DNA of 64,000 bases, taken from Drechslerella dactyloides. Its lineage: Eukaryota; Ascomycota; Orbiliomycetes; Orbiliales; Orbiliaceae. The notes beneath the pieces were generated by a model, which saw only the letters and a list, made by a program, of their open reading frames with translations, made no database searches and was not told the origin of the DNA. Where the stretch lies: assembly GCA_020064725.1 (NCBI GenBank), contig JAGTWJ010000017.1, forward strand, positions 4,464,001-4,528,000, given 5' to 3'. How positions within the stretch are numbered: the first letter of the stretch is position 1; the number at the start of each line of letters is the position of its first letter. Positions 49,824 to 60,903 of this stretch are shown one piece after another. A program made the translations under genes and the position numbers.

Positions 49824-50590
49824 CCCTTCGAAGTGCGGCGGTCAGCAGCACCGGGGACCGGAAGGGAAAAGCCAACGGAATTCGAATTGTTGAAGAATAT
49901 GGGCGATTTAAGCCCGAGCGTTTCTTTTACGATGGTAGTATACATCAAGACTGGCCGGCGTTTTGAGGACAAGCTTTTCTTTACATGTTTAGCGACTGCG
50001 GATATACCATTTGTTGTCTGAATTTTATGCACGTGGTCCGAGGGCGGTGGTATACCGTTCCCCAGATACCTCGTAAACCTGTAGATCTATAGACGCGTCC
50101 GCTGCGTACAGTCTATCTCAAGTGCCCAATGGGAGAAACATGTAACCTCGTGTATGAAACGCCGTCAGCCACTATCCAACTGGTGCGCGATTAAACAGGT
50201 CTTCCTTCTCGCAGCCTCCACGTCAATCCGTCCGGCGAAACACCGTCTACCATGGTCGAAAGATAATTCCGTGCAATAGATCGCATTTCTGTAGCAAAGC
50301 GCAGCTGGAATCATGGAGGTGGATAACCCACCCCCGAAGCGATTCCAACCGCTGGGTGGAGGAGAAGAGGCTGCTTGGTGAAGGAAAACAAAAAGGAAGA
50401 AGCGAATGGCGCGAAGTCGCTAAAATATTTTCGCCTGACGCCAGAATCACGTGATGTGCGGGCCAACGGCGAAGAGCCGAGGAAGTGGAATCAGAAGCCG
50501 AGTTCTTCCACTTCCTCGTTTTACCACCACCATCATCACCACCCAGATTGGCACCATTGGCTTCGATTGAAAGCTAAGGATACGCCCAGG
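49824..50590. other. Intergenic between gtr1 and sdhC
   Basis: No gene recognised. A CAC/CAT-rich tract lies near 50523-50542, just upstream of sdhC. Confidence 0.5.
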
Positions 50591-51252
50591 ATGCTGTCGA
50601 CAAGAATCATCTCCCGTGGCCTGCTGCGGAGTACGTACCTCCATATACTCTCATCAGGTGGTGGGGCGCTTCTGCTAACAATTTGACAGCAGCTCGGCCA
50701 AAGGCCACCACGCCGAACACGGCATTTTTCACTCCCCGACGGTGAGTACATCCAAGTTACTCCCATCTGCTATGATTCCATGGCCAATTGACTGACTGTG
50801 GATACACTTGTAGTCTTGTTGCAACCGAATCCGTCCCAGCATCGTCTGCCTCCTCAATCCTTGCCTCGCAGCGCCTGAACCGCCCAATCTCACCGCATCT
50901 GACGATCTACCAGGCACAATTGACCTGGTACTTATCTTCGCTGAACCGTGTCACCGGTGTCACCGTCGCGGGCATCTTCTACCTCTTCACCATCGGCTAT
51001 GTCTTCGCCAAACCGTTAGGACTCAACATGTCTGCCGCGAGCGTTTCGCGCAAGTGGGGCGAGCTTAGCACCCCGGTGAAGCTGGCTGTGAAGGCCCCGA
51101 TAGCTGCAGCATTCAGCTTCCACTGCTGGAATGGTGTCAGGCACTTGGTGTGGGATACTGCAAGGGAATTGAGCGTGAGGGGAGTATACAGAACTGGCTA
51201 TGCAGTGCTCGGTATGACGGCTGTCAGCACCATCGGGCTGTTGCTGGCGTGA
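50591..51252 (+). CDS. sdhC: Succinate dehydrogenase cytochrome b560 subunit (SDHC)
   Basis: Exons 50591-50630, 50690-50741 and 50814-51252, 176 residues. The N-terminus is basic and amphipathic (LSTRIISRGLLR), a mitochondrial presequence. The family motif RPISPHLTIYQAQLTWYLSS is followed by RVTG and by SFHCWNGVRHLVWD, which carries the haem-b-ligand His and the quinone-site residues. Three membrane helices are visible. It anchors complex II in the inner mitochondrial membrane and passes electrons to ubiquinone; in plant-pathogenic moulds this subunit is a known SDHI-fungicide target. The second acceptor could lie three bases further on, a change of one residue. Confidence 0.93.
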
Positions 51253-51823
51253 GCGCGCTCAATTTTGGCATATGCTGGTAGACAGGCTAAGGTGGCGGCT
51301 TCCTTACAGCGGTGCTTTTGTGGATTGAACGCGGTAATTTGTATATACGTGATCTAATACGCGAGAGCCGTCTCTCAGCATGTCGGGCAGTCTGCTAGTC
51401 TCGAGGCCAGACTTGCCTGGCACACTACCAGAGACAGCTTCGGAATGGATATGAATTATTACACATGACGCCCTCGCAATATTCTTCGTCTACCCGTCCC
51501 TCAGCACTTGGCCCAGAAACAGTCGGCATGTTGCCCGCGAAGTCAGCCGTGTCTGTTGGTTTCTCGGACGATCCAACCACCGATCGCGCCAATTCTTCTA
51601 TATAGCCTTCTATTTTATCTGGTTCTGCCGAGAACCTCAAATTACAAGCTCTCTCGATTGACTTTCTCAAACGAGACTTACACCGCGGTTCCAATGACAC
51701 CATCCTCTTATATGTACATTTCCGCAAACCACTTAAACTCAAACTCTTGATACCTTCCTATTAGTCAGTCGATAGCGAATTTTTATCTGGAGTCCAAATT
51801 TTCCCCAGAATCTAATCAGCACC
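51253..51823. other. Intergenic between sdhC and the uORF
   Basis: Holds an opposite-strand open frame (51425-51742) with gene-like composition but no ATG at its start and no known motif; not called as a gene. Confidence 0.4.
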
Positions 51824-51949
51824 ATGGCACTGGGACCAGGACTACAACTCTCACCTGCGGTAAGTAATTCGCCATATCCTGAATCCGGATGGTATATATC
51901 CGCGACCTCCCATGACTAACGTGCTTTCGATCAGATTGCTCCACGTTGA
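51824..51949 (+). promoter_or_regulatory. Possible spliced upstream ORF of the amidohydrolase
   Basis: ATG at 51824 sits in a very good context (CACCATGGC). Twelve codons lead to a GTAAGT donor at 51860, a TGACTAAC branch site and a TCAG acceptor ending at 51934; four more codons and TGA at 51947-51949 follow. The spliced product is a 16-residue peptide ending 150 bases before the amidohydrolase start. It could be a regulatory upstream ORF in the 5' leader. No conservation data available. Confidence 0.4.
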
Positions 51950-52100
51950 ACGAAAATATATCGCGTCCGCACCAGACCCTGGACCGCAGTTACATAAAAC
52001 CCGACGCCACCATATCGCTCAGATGTTCATTGATATTTGAGAAATAAACCGACAAATTCATCAATTCAGGCCTAATGCAAAACAACAAACGCCATCGTCA

Positions 52101-54104
52101 ATGAGATATATATATTCGTTCACAGGGTTATTCGCCCTCACCCTGGCAGCCATTGTCATCATCCTAGGGATATCGGATGCGCACCCCACGGAGGGCGCTG
52201 AGGAATCAAGTTGCCACCATGGACAGCTTGGGAACTTCTTCACAAATATCCTAAGTAATGCGTCGATCGATTTCTCCGAGGTCGATGTCAAACTCGCCGC
52301 CAGACAACTTGGTACATCAGCCGGTGCCTTGAACTATGCTGAAACCAAAAGGGACTTGTCAACACCAATGATCTTTTATAGCAGCAAGCCATCAAATCCT
52401 CGTCCAATTATAACCATGGCGAACGGCAAACTCTCGTCCGTTGAGGCACTCGCCATCAAAGACGGGAAAGTAGTGGCGACCGGCCCACTATGGTACCTCA
52501 AGTTCATCACCGATCGCTCAAGGGAGCTCAGAGATATTGGCGACAATATCATTCTGCCGGGCTTCGTCGAGCCGCATCTCCACATAATGCTCTCAGCATT
52601 ACTCAAGGGCTACCTTATCGATATCTCGCCGCTACGAACATCCACATTCGAAACCGCCATGGCAGCACTCAGAACAGAGCTACCGAAATTAAGCCCCGGC
52701 CAATGGCTAATTGCGCACGGTTACGATCCATCTCGCCTGGATTGGCACGACTTGTCCATGGAGATTCTGGACAAGCAGGTCTCTTCGACGGTTCCAATAC
52801 TCATCATAAACGCTTCGGGGCACCTGGCGTACGGCAATTCTAAGGCGTTCGCGCTCGCAAATGTAACTCAGGACACGCCGAACCCGCAAGGGGGAGAGTA
52901 CGCAAGAGACCGGAACGGGAAGCTGACAGGCGTCCTCGTCGAAGCCGGGGCCATCAGCCCTTTCGCGGCACTTGGTGAGGTAGCGAATGTCGCTCGCATG
53001 CCACTGATCAAAGCAGGCCTGGCAGAGGTCCTAACGCAGTGGCTAGCAAAAGGCGTGACTACCGTGCTTGATGCAGGTTTGGGCATCACCGCTCCGAACG
53101 AGTTTGAGATCGTCGCCAACCTGACACAGGTCAGTCCTATTCGTATCTTCGGCGCCGTGGCAGACTACAAGCCCGATGATGCGCAGCGAATACTCGGCAG
53201 CGGTCCTATGCCGCCCGGCGGGTTCAAACAGAAGAATCTCGTAGTTCGTACCGTGAAACTGTTCTCCGACGGCTCTACCCAAGGGTTCACCGCCGCCGTC
53301 AAGAAGGACTATCTCCTCGAACATTTCCCAGTCTATTTCGATGGCCGGGAGAAGGGTGTATTGGTCTGGCCGGACACAAACCAAATCGGTGGGGCCAGCA
53401 CCGGTTATAACACGACATTGCGCGAGGAAATGCTTAAGTGGATGCGCCGGGGATACCAAATAATGGTCCACTCCAACGGCGACCGCTCCTCTCAGGTGGT
53501 AATGAATGCATACGAAGACATCTTTACCGCTTATCCAGAGCTGCACCCCAAAAAATCAGGGATCATGCATCGAATCGAGCACTTTACCGTCACTGAACGC
53601 TCGCAAGTTTTGCGCGCCCGTAAACTCGGACTGGGCGTCAGCCATACGATGGGCCATGTCTACTACTGGGGTAATGTGTTCAAATCAGCCGTGCTCGGTA
53701 GCGCCAGAGGAGACAGGGTCGACCCTGTCGCCGACGATGCGACATTTGACCTCGTTTACTCCTTCAACAGCGACAGTCCCGTCACAGACGTTAACCCGCT
53801 TCTCTGGGTGTTCACAGCGATTACTCGGCGGATTTTCAATACTGCGAAGGTGCTGGGCAAATCGCAGAGGGTAAACGTAGAGCAGGCACTGCGCGGAATT
53901 ACATGTAATCCTGCGAAGCAGATTCTGCAGCAGGATCGAGTTGGGACGCTGGAGGCAGGGAAACATGCGGATTTTGTGGTGCTACAAACGGACCTGCGGT
54001 CATTTGACTGGCAGAAGGGGACTCCAGAAGAGGTCTCGAGAGTCCTAGAAACTTGGATAGGAGGCGTGAGGAAATTCCTAGCCGCAGAGAGTCAGCCCCT
54101 CTGA
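52101..54104 (+). CDS. Amidohydrolase family 3 (YtcJ-like), membrane-anchored or secreted
   Basis: Single exon, 667 residues. An N-terminal hydrophobic segment (SFTGLFALTLAAIVIILGI) suggests a signal anchor. The metal-binding start motif is PGFVEPHLH (HxH). Other family blocks: ANVTQDTPNPQGGE, VTTVLDAGLGI, KLFSDGSTQGFTA, MVHSNGDRSS and MHRIEHF, then SDSPVTDVNPL and the C-terminal GTLEAGKHADFVVL. Such proteins hydrolyse amide or ester bonds with a metal-bound water; bacterial relatives include exoenzyme regulators and N-substituted formamide deformylases. The substrate here is unknown. The gene is unusual in the window for its length without an intron. Confidence 0.88.
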   Translation: MRYIYSFTGLFALTLAAIVIILGISDAHPTEGAEESSCHHGQLGNFFTNILSNASIDFSEVDVKLAARQLGTSAGALNYAETKRDLSTPMIFYSSKPSNPRPIITMANGKLSSVEALAIKDGKVVATGPLWYLKFITDRSRELRDIGDNIILPGFVEPHLHIMLSALLKGYLIDISPLRTSTFETAMAALRTELPKLSPGQWLIAHGYDPSRLDWHDLSMEILDKQVSSTVPILIINASGHLAYGNSKAFALANVTQDTPNPQGGEYARDRNGKLTGVLVEAGAISPFAALGEVANVARMPLIKAGLAEVLTQWLAKGVTTVLDAGLGITAPNEFEIVANLTQVSPIRIFGAVADYKPDDAQRILGSGPMPPGGFKQKNLVVRTVKLFSDGSTQGFTAAVKKDYLLEHFPVYFDGREKGVLVWPDTNQIGGASTGYNTTLREEMLKWMRRGYQIMVHSNGDRSSQVVMNAYEDIFTAYPELHPKKSGIMHRIEHFTVTERSQVLRARKLGLGVSHTMGHVYYWGNVFKSAVLGSARGDRVDPVADDATFDLVYSFNSDSPVTDVNPLLWVFTAITRRIFNTAKVLGKSQRVNVEQALRGITCNPAKQILQQDRVGTLEAGKHADFVVLQTDLRSFDWQKGTPEEVSRVLETWIGGVRKFLAAESQPL

Positions 54105-55241
54105 AAGCCTCAACGTGGAAAATGGAGGGTTCGGTTCATGAGACCAGCTAGCCATGTGTACCTCAACTTGTACAGTACACGGGAATTCGCGTCGACAAAA
54201 ATGCAAGCTTACCAGAGCGCTCCGCCAAAGTTGAAATGCAATACTTACCAGCTGGTTGGGCTATACTTGTCCCGTCATAGCGCCCAAGCAGGTCTCGTAA
54301 ACTCGGTAGTTGAACCAAGCTGTCGGCACATCGTCTGTACTTTATGACATCCCGGTCCGCACTGCGCTTGATAACTCTAGGTCCGCGATACGATATGATG
54401 CTAATTAAGGATGGTCCCAGAGCAGAGCGGGAAGAAAATGTAATTTCTCACTTGCGCATCCCACAGCCAGTCGCAGCTCCTGCCAATGCTTGGATGTATC
54501 TATATCTGTCGCCAACGACCAGGGCCTTGTCCAACTTGGCGCTGGCGGGTGGTCCAAACAACCCGCAAAATGCAACAAAGTACCCACCGGAGCCTATCAG
54601 CAGCCGCAGGTTGACGCTGCGACTGTTTGTCGAGCTTGCAGCGTGGGGGCCAAGAACGCGAGTCAGCCAATTCTTGTTTCTCCTTCCCTGCTGAGCCTCC
54701 GCCCATGCATGCGGGTCCCACAAAGCTTCCTTATCACGCGAATCAAGTACCTTTGTAGATCTCAGGAATCTTGGATAATTGTCAGCTGGACGACTAGCCA
54801 CGAACCTACATATTTTGGTATTTGTCGTGCACATGCACATGCTATTATCCTCACATGTCGCGGAAAAACTGTTGCTGCGCAGCACTATCCTTTTTGAAAT
54901 TCGCTTCTTATGTACAAATTACCTATTCCTGCATACGGCGCGCGATAGCAATCCTTGGACAAGACGTCAAATTTTGAGCCTCCCTTGGTACTCCTATCCT
55001 TACGGTTGTCGTTTTCCATCGCTTTTACTTGCAAGCTTAGTGTTGCAATTCATACTATCACTTCGGCTACCTTCCAATATTTACCAATGCATATATCCCT
55101 CCTGGTCTGAATTTATCGTCACATATCAAAAGCTCTTCAGCACCGCGGCAGCTGCCATTCGGCGTTCAGTATAAACTTATCTACAAAAGAAATACGTAAA
55201 AGTATCCGAAAAAGTCGACAGGCTATCACCATATTATTACC
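54105..55241. other. Intergenic
   Basis: Several short open frames (up to about 145 codons) overlap on both strands without motifs. No gene supported. Confidence 0.45.
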
Positions 55242-57820
55242 ATGTTCGCAGTGGCCTCAAAGAGGCATCTTCTTCACAGTTATCAGTCAATTGTCCTATT
55301 GGCAATATATCTTCCCTTTAGCTGGAGCCAAACGGATCTCCTCCCAGCGACTTTCGATGCTAGGCGACAATTCTATTTCCGAAAAGGACACCAGAGTAAG
55401 CAAGCTGTGATTTCAGCATCTTATGTTTGATCACAAGCCAGATCTAATAGATTCAACGCAGGCGCGGTTATCGACAATCGATTATACATAGATGGTGGAT
55501 ACCTAAGCCTTAGCGATACTGACTCCGCTGGCAATCGAGATAATACTAGTTATGCTTGTCAGTACCGCTCCACGCCTCACCATCTTCATGTCGACTAGGA
55601 TCATTTTAATAGCTTCGGAGAGTATATCAATAGCTAAATTTCACATATACGCAGACCCCGATATCTCTTACCATGACCTCAGAACTATATACCAAGGCGG
55701 CTCAAGTATCGGCGAACCGCCACTCGTGACAAACCAGCTACGGGCGAAACCTTCCGACGCACCCCGCGTGAGCCAAGGCACGTTCTGGCCCGATACCATC
55801 AATAAAAAGTTATACCTTTACGGTGGCCAGGCAACGTACGATGGTGAGGAGCCACCGCCATCCGACATATGGATGTACGACGCCGCCTACGATAGCTGGC
55901 GGGTTATGGATGATGCTCGTGGCGAAGGGAAACTAGCAAGGCTGTATCGCGGCGCCAGCGCTGTGGCGACAAACCTGGGACTGGCGTATTATCTTGGCGG
56001 ATGGATCGATAACAGATCGGAGCCTGGGTATTCGGGCAATACGACGATGACATCGGGGTTGTTGGTGTATGATATGGTGCAGAACGCATGGCGGAATGAG
56101 TCGCTACCGGCCGAGATGCAAGCTAGAGCGGAGGGGACAATGGTTTTCCTTCCCATCGGTGAGTACAATCTTGTCAGCGAAACGTTCTTGATTGAGACGA
56201 AGATGTTGCGCATATATTGAGGACTAGACAGAATATGTATGATGCTCATTTTCAGTCATTTTGAACCAACAGGTGACAATGGATCGCTCGTGTATTTTGG
56301 GGGCGTTCGAAGCCCGGACGGGAGGTATGGGTCGGTAGTTGGGGTAAGTTGTAGAGCATATACTAGTTACTAAACTCCATTGTCGTCCGGCCGATGCTAA
56401 CGATTCGTGCATATAGGTTTCGATGCAGGAGATTCACATATACGATATTGCCACCAGCAGGTGGTATCTCCAGTACGCTAGCGGGAGAATCCCCTCATCC
56501 CGACGGCAAATCTGCTCGGATGTAGCCATTGAACGGAATAGTGACAACGCCGTGGCCGCATACAACATGTAAGTGCATTCCGTCTCGAGAGCGGAACAGG
56601 CCGCTGTACCTGACTCGAGGAAGCGGTACCTCACGAAAATATGGAGGACAAATTTTCTCGCCAAATACTACTTAGTAAACGTATAACTGACTCCACTCTT
56701 TCTAAAATGCAGCTACATGTACGGCGGCGCTTCTGGAAGATACAACGAAACTATTCAATCAGGATGGGACCAAGTGTACGTCCTATCTCTCCCAAGCTTT
56801 GTTTGGACAAGATACTGGCCCTCCGGTAGCGCGAATCCTCGGCCGCGATACGGGCATACGTGCAACATTGTCAACAATGCCCAGATGCTCGTTATCGGCG
56901 GAGAGTTCCCGGAAGGTGGAAAGTGCGACTCACCCACTCAGGCGGGCGTGCACAACCTCAACATAAGCGGATCAGAGGCTGCGGGGACGGTTTGGGTGGA
57001 CTTTGACCCTTCGGAGCGGGAATATACACCTCCCTCAGTCGTTCAACAGAATGTGCAAGGAGTGTAAGTACATGAAGACTCAAGACTCCAGGAGCTCGTA
57101 TCTCCACGTAGCGCGCCGTTAGGAAATATACTAACATCTCATAGCAAACCCAACTGGACCGACCCGAACCTTGAAATTATATTCTCCAGAACACCGCAGC
57201 GGGCAATCCGCACCCCGACACGCTTCTTTCCACCACCCACTTCAAGCCCCCCGCCTTCTACCCGTTCGCCCAGCCGCACAACTATCATTGCAGTCGCGGT
57301 TTCCGTCCCCGTCGCGGTTATAGTTATCGGCATCGTAGTCTTCTTTATATTTCGTCGACGACAACAAGCCCGCAATCAACGTAATTATTTCCCACAAGGC
57401 TCCACAAACAGCGCACTCGGACCCGGCCTCAATGAGCCCGACGACTTTAAAGGATTGCAAAGATCAAGATCAATCACCCATCAGGAAGGTCTTGAATTAC
57501 TGCCGCAAGACCGCTTTGGAAATCCGTACAAGGACCAGACACATACCCCGCAGCCAGTAGCGTATTTCCGCGACCCGGTAACAGGCGGGTGGACACCGGC
57601 GTACGACCAGACACTACCCACCACCTACGATAACGCGATTCCGCCGGAGGAGCTGCCGGCCACTCGCCGCAGTATAGAGGTAGTAGAGGCTGGCTGGCAG
57701 GAACACGGCGGATTGCGGCATGAACTGCAGCCTGGCGGGCAGGGAAAGACGGTGCAGGAACTTCCAGGGGACGACTCAAGAAAAGGTTCAAGCAACGAGA
57801 ACGCGAGTGACCATAAGTAG
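55242..57820 (+). CDS. Kelch-repeat type I membrane protein
   Basis: Exons 55242-55395, 55462-55557, 55655-56158, 56273-56343, 56417-56568, 56713-57063 and 57145-57820, 667 residues, all in frame. Signal peptide SYQSIVLLAIYLPFSWSQ. Kelch-type blades are recognised by NRLYIDGGYL, NKKLYLYGG, AYYLGGWID, SLVYFGGVRS, YMYGGASG and MLVIGGEFP, each with a following W/Y (WMYDAAYDSWRV). A Pro/Ser-rich stalk and a transmembrane helix (TIIAVAVSVPVAVIVIGIVV) then lead to a basic stop-transfer FRRRQQ and a cytoplasmic tail of about 150 residues rich in Pro, Gln and Thr. Many moulds carry such surface kelch proteins; their function is poorly known, possibly in polarity or wall sensing. Confidence 0.87.
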
Positions 57821-58453
57821 ACTAGACGGCGCGCATGACGAGACGACTTGAGATCCAGCGCAGTTTTTACCGTACATATTTTTCTTGTATAACGCTTTGA
57901 TACCTATTTGCTTTTGTCCATCGCATTTTCAATATATAGTCTACGTGTACATAGTACCAGGCAAGCTTAGCCGACTTTCCGTGTATATATACGTATTTCA
58001 AGCTGAATGGCTTGGTTCCACAAAAATATATGGAGCCCGTATACCAGTGCCATTTTATGATTTCGTGGACATGACTGATTGGAATTCCTGTTCGACTACG
58101 TAGCTACAATACAAGAAAGCTATGTCGTCGAGTTAGAGACATTACCGAATGATCAATACTAAGCTACATATGTACATGTATACATGTATACATAAGTAAG
58201 TACATACTTTGCTTATCGAGCACAGGCCTCGGCGTAAAGCTATGCATCTAGGCAGCCTAACTTAGGAGACACAGAGCTGAGTAAACACTATATTAGTAGT
58301 AGGACGCACCTCACATCATAAATTTACGGCCATTGTCTTTTCCATGTATCCTAAAACTCCACACTCCCATATAAAACATGATCCCATATAAACGACAATG
58401 AAAAATTAGCAAAGAAAAATGATCTCACGATTAGTGTTTCCCTTTGGTTGAGA
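57821..58453. other. Intergenic between convergent genes
   Basis: 3' flanks of the kelch gene (plus) and the TAF6 region (minus). AT-rich, with small palindromes near 58165-58190. No gene seen. Confidence 0.5.
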
Positions 58454-59425
58454 CTATCTTCGTCCCCGTTTGGAACGTGGGCGCGTCTGCTCCTGCTTCT
58501 CCTCTGTCTCTAAGGACTCCGACGCCTTCCGCTTCTTGTTATTCCCACCGACAGCAACTGTCTTAGGCTTCTTAGCCGGTGCTTTCGTCGCGGTCCTCGC
58601 TTCTGGTTCCTCGGTTGTCTTCCTCTTGGCAGCCGTCTTGCGTTTTTTGGCGGGTGCTTCTGTCGCTCTCTTTTCTTCCGGTTCCTCGGTTGCCTTTCTT
58701 TTGGCGGCCGCTCTAGTGGTTCTAGTGTTGCTTGTCTCTTGCAGGACCACAATTGGAGCAGGAGTTGCAGTCGATCGAGCTTTAGCTCTGGTTCTTGGTG
58801 GGTTTATGGGCTGGGGCTTATCGACTGGCTCGATCTTCTTCTTATTGCCTAGCTCGTTCTTCTTCTTAGGAGCCGCCTTAGTCTTCTTAGCGACCTTGTC
58901 CTCTTTCTCCTTGTCGTCATCTTGCTCCTGCGTCACTTCGTCCGTTTGTTCGGCGATCGCTTCGTCTGCTAGTTCGCTAGCCGCTTCGCCCTTGTTTGTC
59001 TTTCTCTTCTTGATGGCAGTTCCGCCATTCTTAGTATTCATGCGCTTTCTAGTGGGAGGCGGCTGTTCGATAACATCTGGTTGAGATGGGGTCTCGTTAG
59101 GGACGAGAGTGACTGGCCTCCACTGACGAGCTGAGCGTGCTATCTTGTAATCAGAATTGCCGTGCTTTGTTCCGGTTGCATCGACTTCGCTGGTTCCACT
59201 GTCATTAGAGACTTCGTCATCGGGCTCCGCGTCAGACTCCTTCTCTTTCTCTGGCTGAACATTGGTAACAGTGGGCTCTTCAGATTCCTTTTCACTAGAT
59301 TCTTGCGGTTGTGCAATATTATTGCTATTTTCTGTAGATGGCTCCTTAGATTCTCCCTGCTTCTGATTGTGAGTGCTCGTATCAATTGTTTTTCCGTCCC
59401 CACTAGACTTCTTAGGCTCGTACTC
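58454..59425 (-). other. In-frame basic extension behind the TAF6 stop codon
   Basis: Immediately after the TAG stop of TAF6 the same frame stays open for 323 codons, down to TGA/TAG-type stop at 58454-58456. The translated sequence is not random: first an acidic Ser/Thr/Glu/Gln-rich part (KESDAEPDDEVSNDSG), then nuclear-localisation-like blocks (KKRKTNKGE, KKKIEP) and duplicated units of the form KRKxTEEPEx...APAKKxKT. The first ATG (59041) is 128 codons into this frame, so a separate gene starting there would leave those codons unexplained. Readthrough of the TAG, an unseen intron removing it, a separate gene with a cryptic start, or a nonsense mutation are the options; I cannot choose. Confidence 0.6.
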
Positions 59426-60903
59426 CTAGGACAGATCCAGAGTAATCTTGATGAGGATCTTCGCCAACTTCTCGTCTCCAGTTTTCATGATCTCGTTCGC
59501 CGCCAAGACACCAATCTTATCCGCCAGTTTCTTCTTCAGTGTCTCCTCATCCAAGTCCATCGGCCTGCCCCCGTCCATCAACAACTCGAACTCGTCGCCT
59601 CGTAGCTGCTTCAGCGAGCCGACGATGGCATTTAGACAGGCCTGAGCTTCTGCTCTCTTGGGTCCGTCGCCATTGATCTCATCGCGGATGAATTCCTCGA
59701 AGGTCTTGACATTTGGAAGTATCAGAACTCTGATGGCATCAGTGACACCCATGTGCGAGAGGCCAAGAATCGACCCGTAGTGCGTCGCATATGGCTTGTT
59801 ATTGTCAATGAAGTTCTTGAGGAAGGAGCGGGCGAGTCGAGCTTTGAGATCGTGCGACGATTCGCCGAAACGCTTGCAGATCAGGCCGATGATAGAGGCA
59901 GCGTAGTCCCTCAATGGATATGTGGGCAACTGATTGCTAGCATCGGGGCCGAGTTGTTTGGCGATCAGACAAGTAATGATTGGAGGACACAGAGGGACAA
60001 CCTAGACCACACTCGTTAGCCCTCATAGCAGGGAGGCGGGGAAGACAACATACGTAAGGTTCAATTTGGAGCGACTCATTCTGTAATAAGGCGGCACAAA
60101 TGTCCATCATGGCCCTCATGATGAAAAGGTCGCTCTTCATATCATGGGTTACGCGTTCGCAGACGTATTGAACAAAGTACGGGAGAAGCTGGTGGATCGT
60201 TGGCTCCGTCCGGATTGCGGACATCGCTGCCTCGCGGAGACGCTCATTGTCGGGGTTCGTGACTGCGCTTGTAACTTTCTCGAAGAACATTTGCAACTCC
60301 ACAGCGATGATATGCTTGGCGAGTGGTTTGACGGTGGTGTTTTCCGAATTTCCAACAGCACCGAGTGCATGTGTAGTTGTAGCCCCCTTGGGTGCAAGGT
60401 CGTTCATTCGAGCTTCGGCGGGAGAGGGGTTCATCGGGACTAACGGTTGGACACCTTCGATCGCGCTCCAGTGTGCTGTCAAGAATCTCTTGTTAGCAGA
60501 CATCCAAGTAACAAGAGCAATTAGCAGGTTTACCGGTGACGGTCACTTCACGAGGGACCTTAGGAAGTGGAGCATTTATGATCTTCTCGAAGTCGACTTC
60601 CTCATCTTCGATGTAAAAGAGAGGCTGGCCGGCACCAAGTGATGCCTCTCCCCAACGCAGCGGTTGATTGCTTTGATATCCGAGCGGTGGATCGATATCT
60701 AGTAGCCGTGCTGCTGTGACGATGTCGTTTGTTTGAAGGTGTGTCCGATTCGATTGCTTCATGGCATCGACGGCCGCCGTGATGACCTGCCGAAGTCGGT
60801 ATTCTGTGTCACTAGCTAGGAACCCAGCGATTTCGTCGTCGAGTTTCAGACCAACGGACTCGGCATTGTCGCGGACGGTATCTGTTGATATCAGAGACGC
60901 CAT
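59426..60903 (-). CDS. taf6: TFIID/SAGA subunit TAF6
   Basis: Exons 60903-60534, 60475-60054 and 60001-59426, 455 residues, close to the length of other fungal TAF6 proteins. A histone fold occupies residues 1-70 (TVRDNAESVGLKLDDEIAG, then RTHLQTNDIVTAARLLD). A linker with HWSAIEGVQP leads to the C-terminal HEAT-like domain (LLPYFVQYVCERVTHDM, YPLRDYAASIIGLICKRFG, HYGSILGLSHMG). It pairs with TAF9 in the TFIID core that positions RNA polymerase II at promoters. ATG 60903 was chosen because histone-fold homology begins right after it. The stop is TAG at 59426-59428, and an open frame continues behind it (separate entry). Confidence 0.93.

Noticed and set aside
51425..51742. 105-codon minus-strand open frame between sdhC and the amidohydrolase
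   Set aside because: Begins with TTG; from its first ATG about 92 codons remain, with no known motif or splice support. Not excluded as a small gene, but unsupported.
58470..59084. 204-codon plus-strand open frame with Leu/Val/Phe-rich, membrane-like product
   Set aside because: It is the antisense shadow of the Lys/Glu/Ala-rich minus-strand frame; hydrophobic residues arise from complementing those codons.
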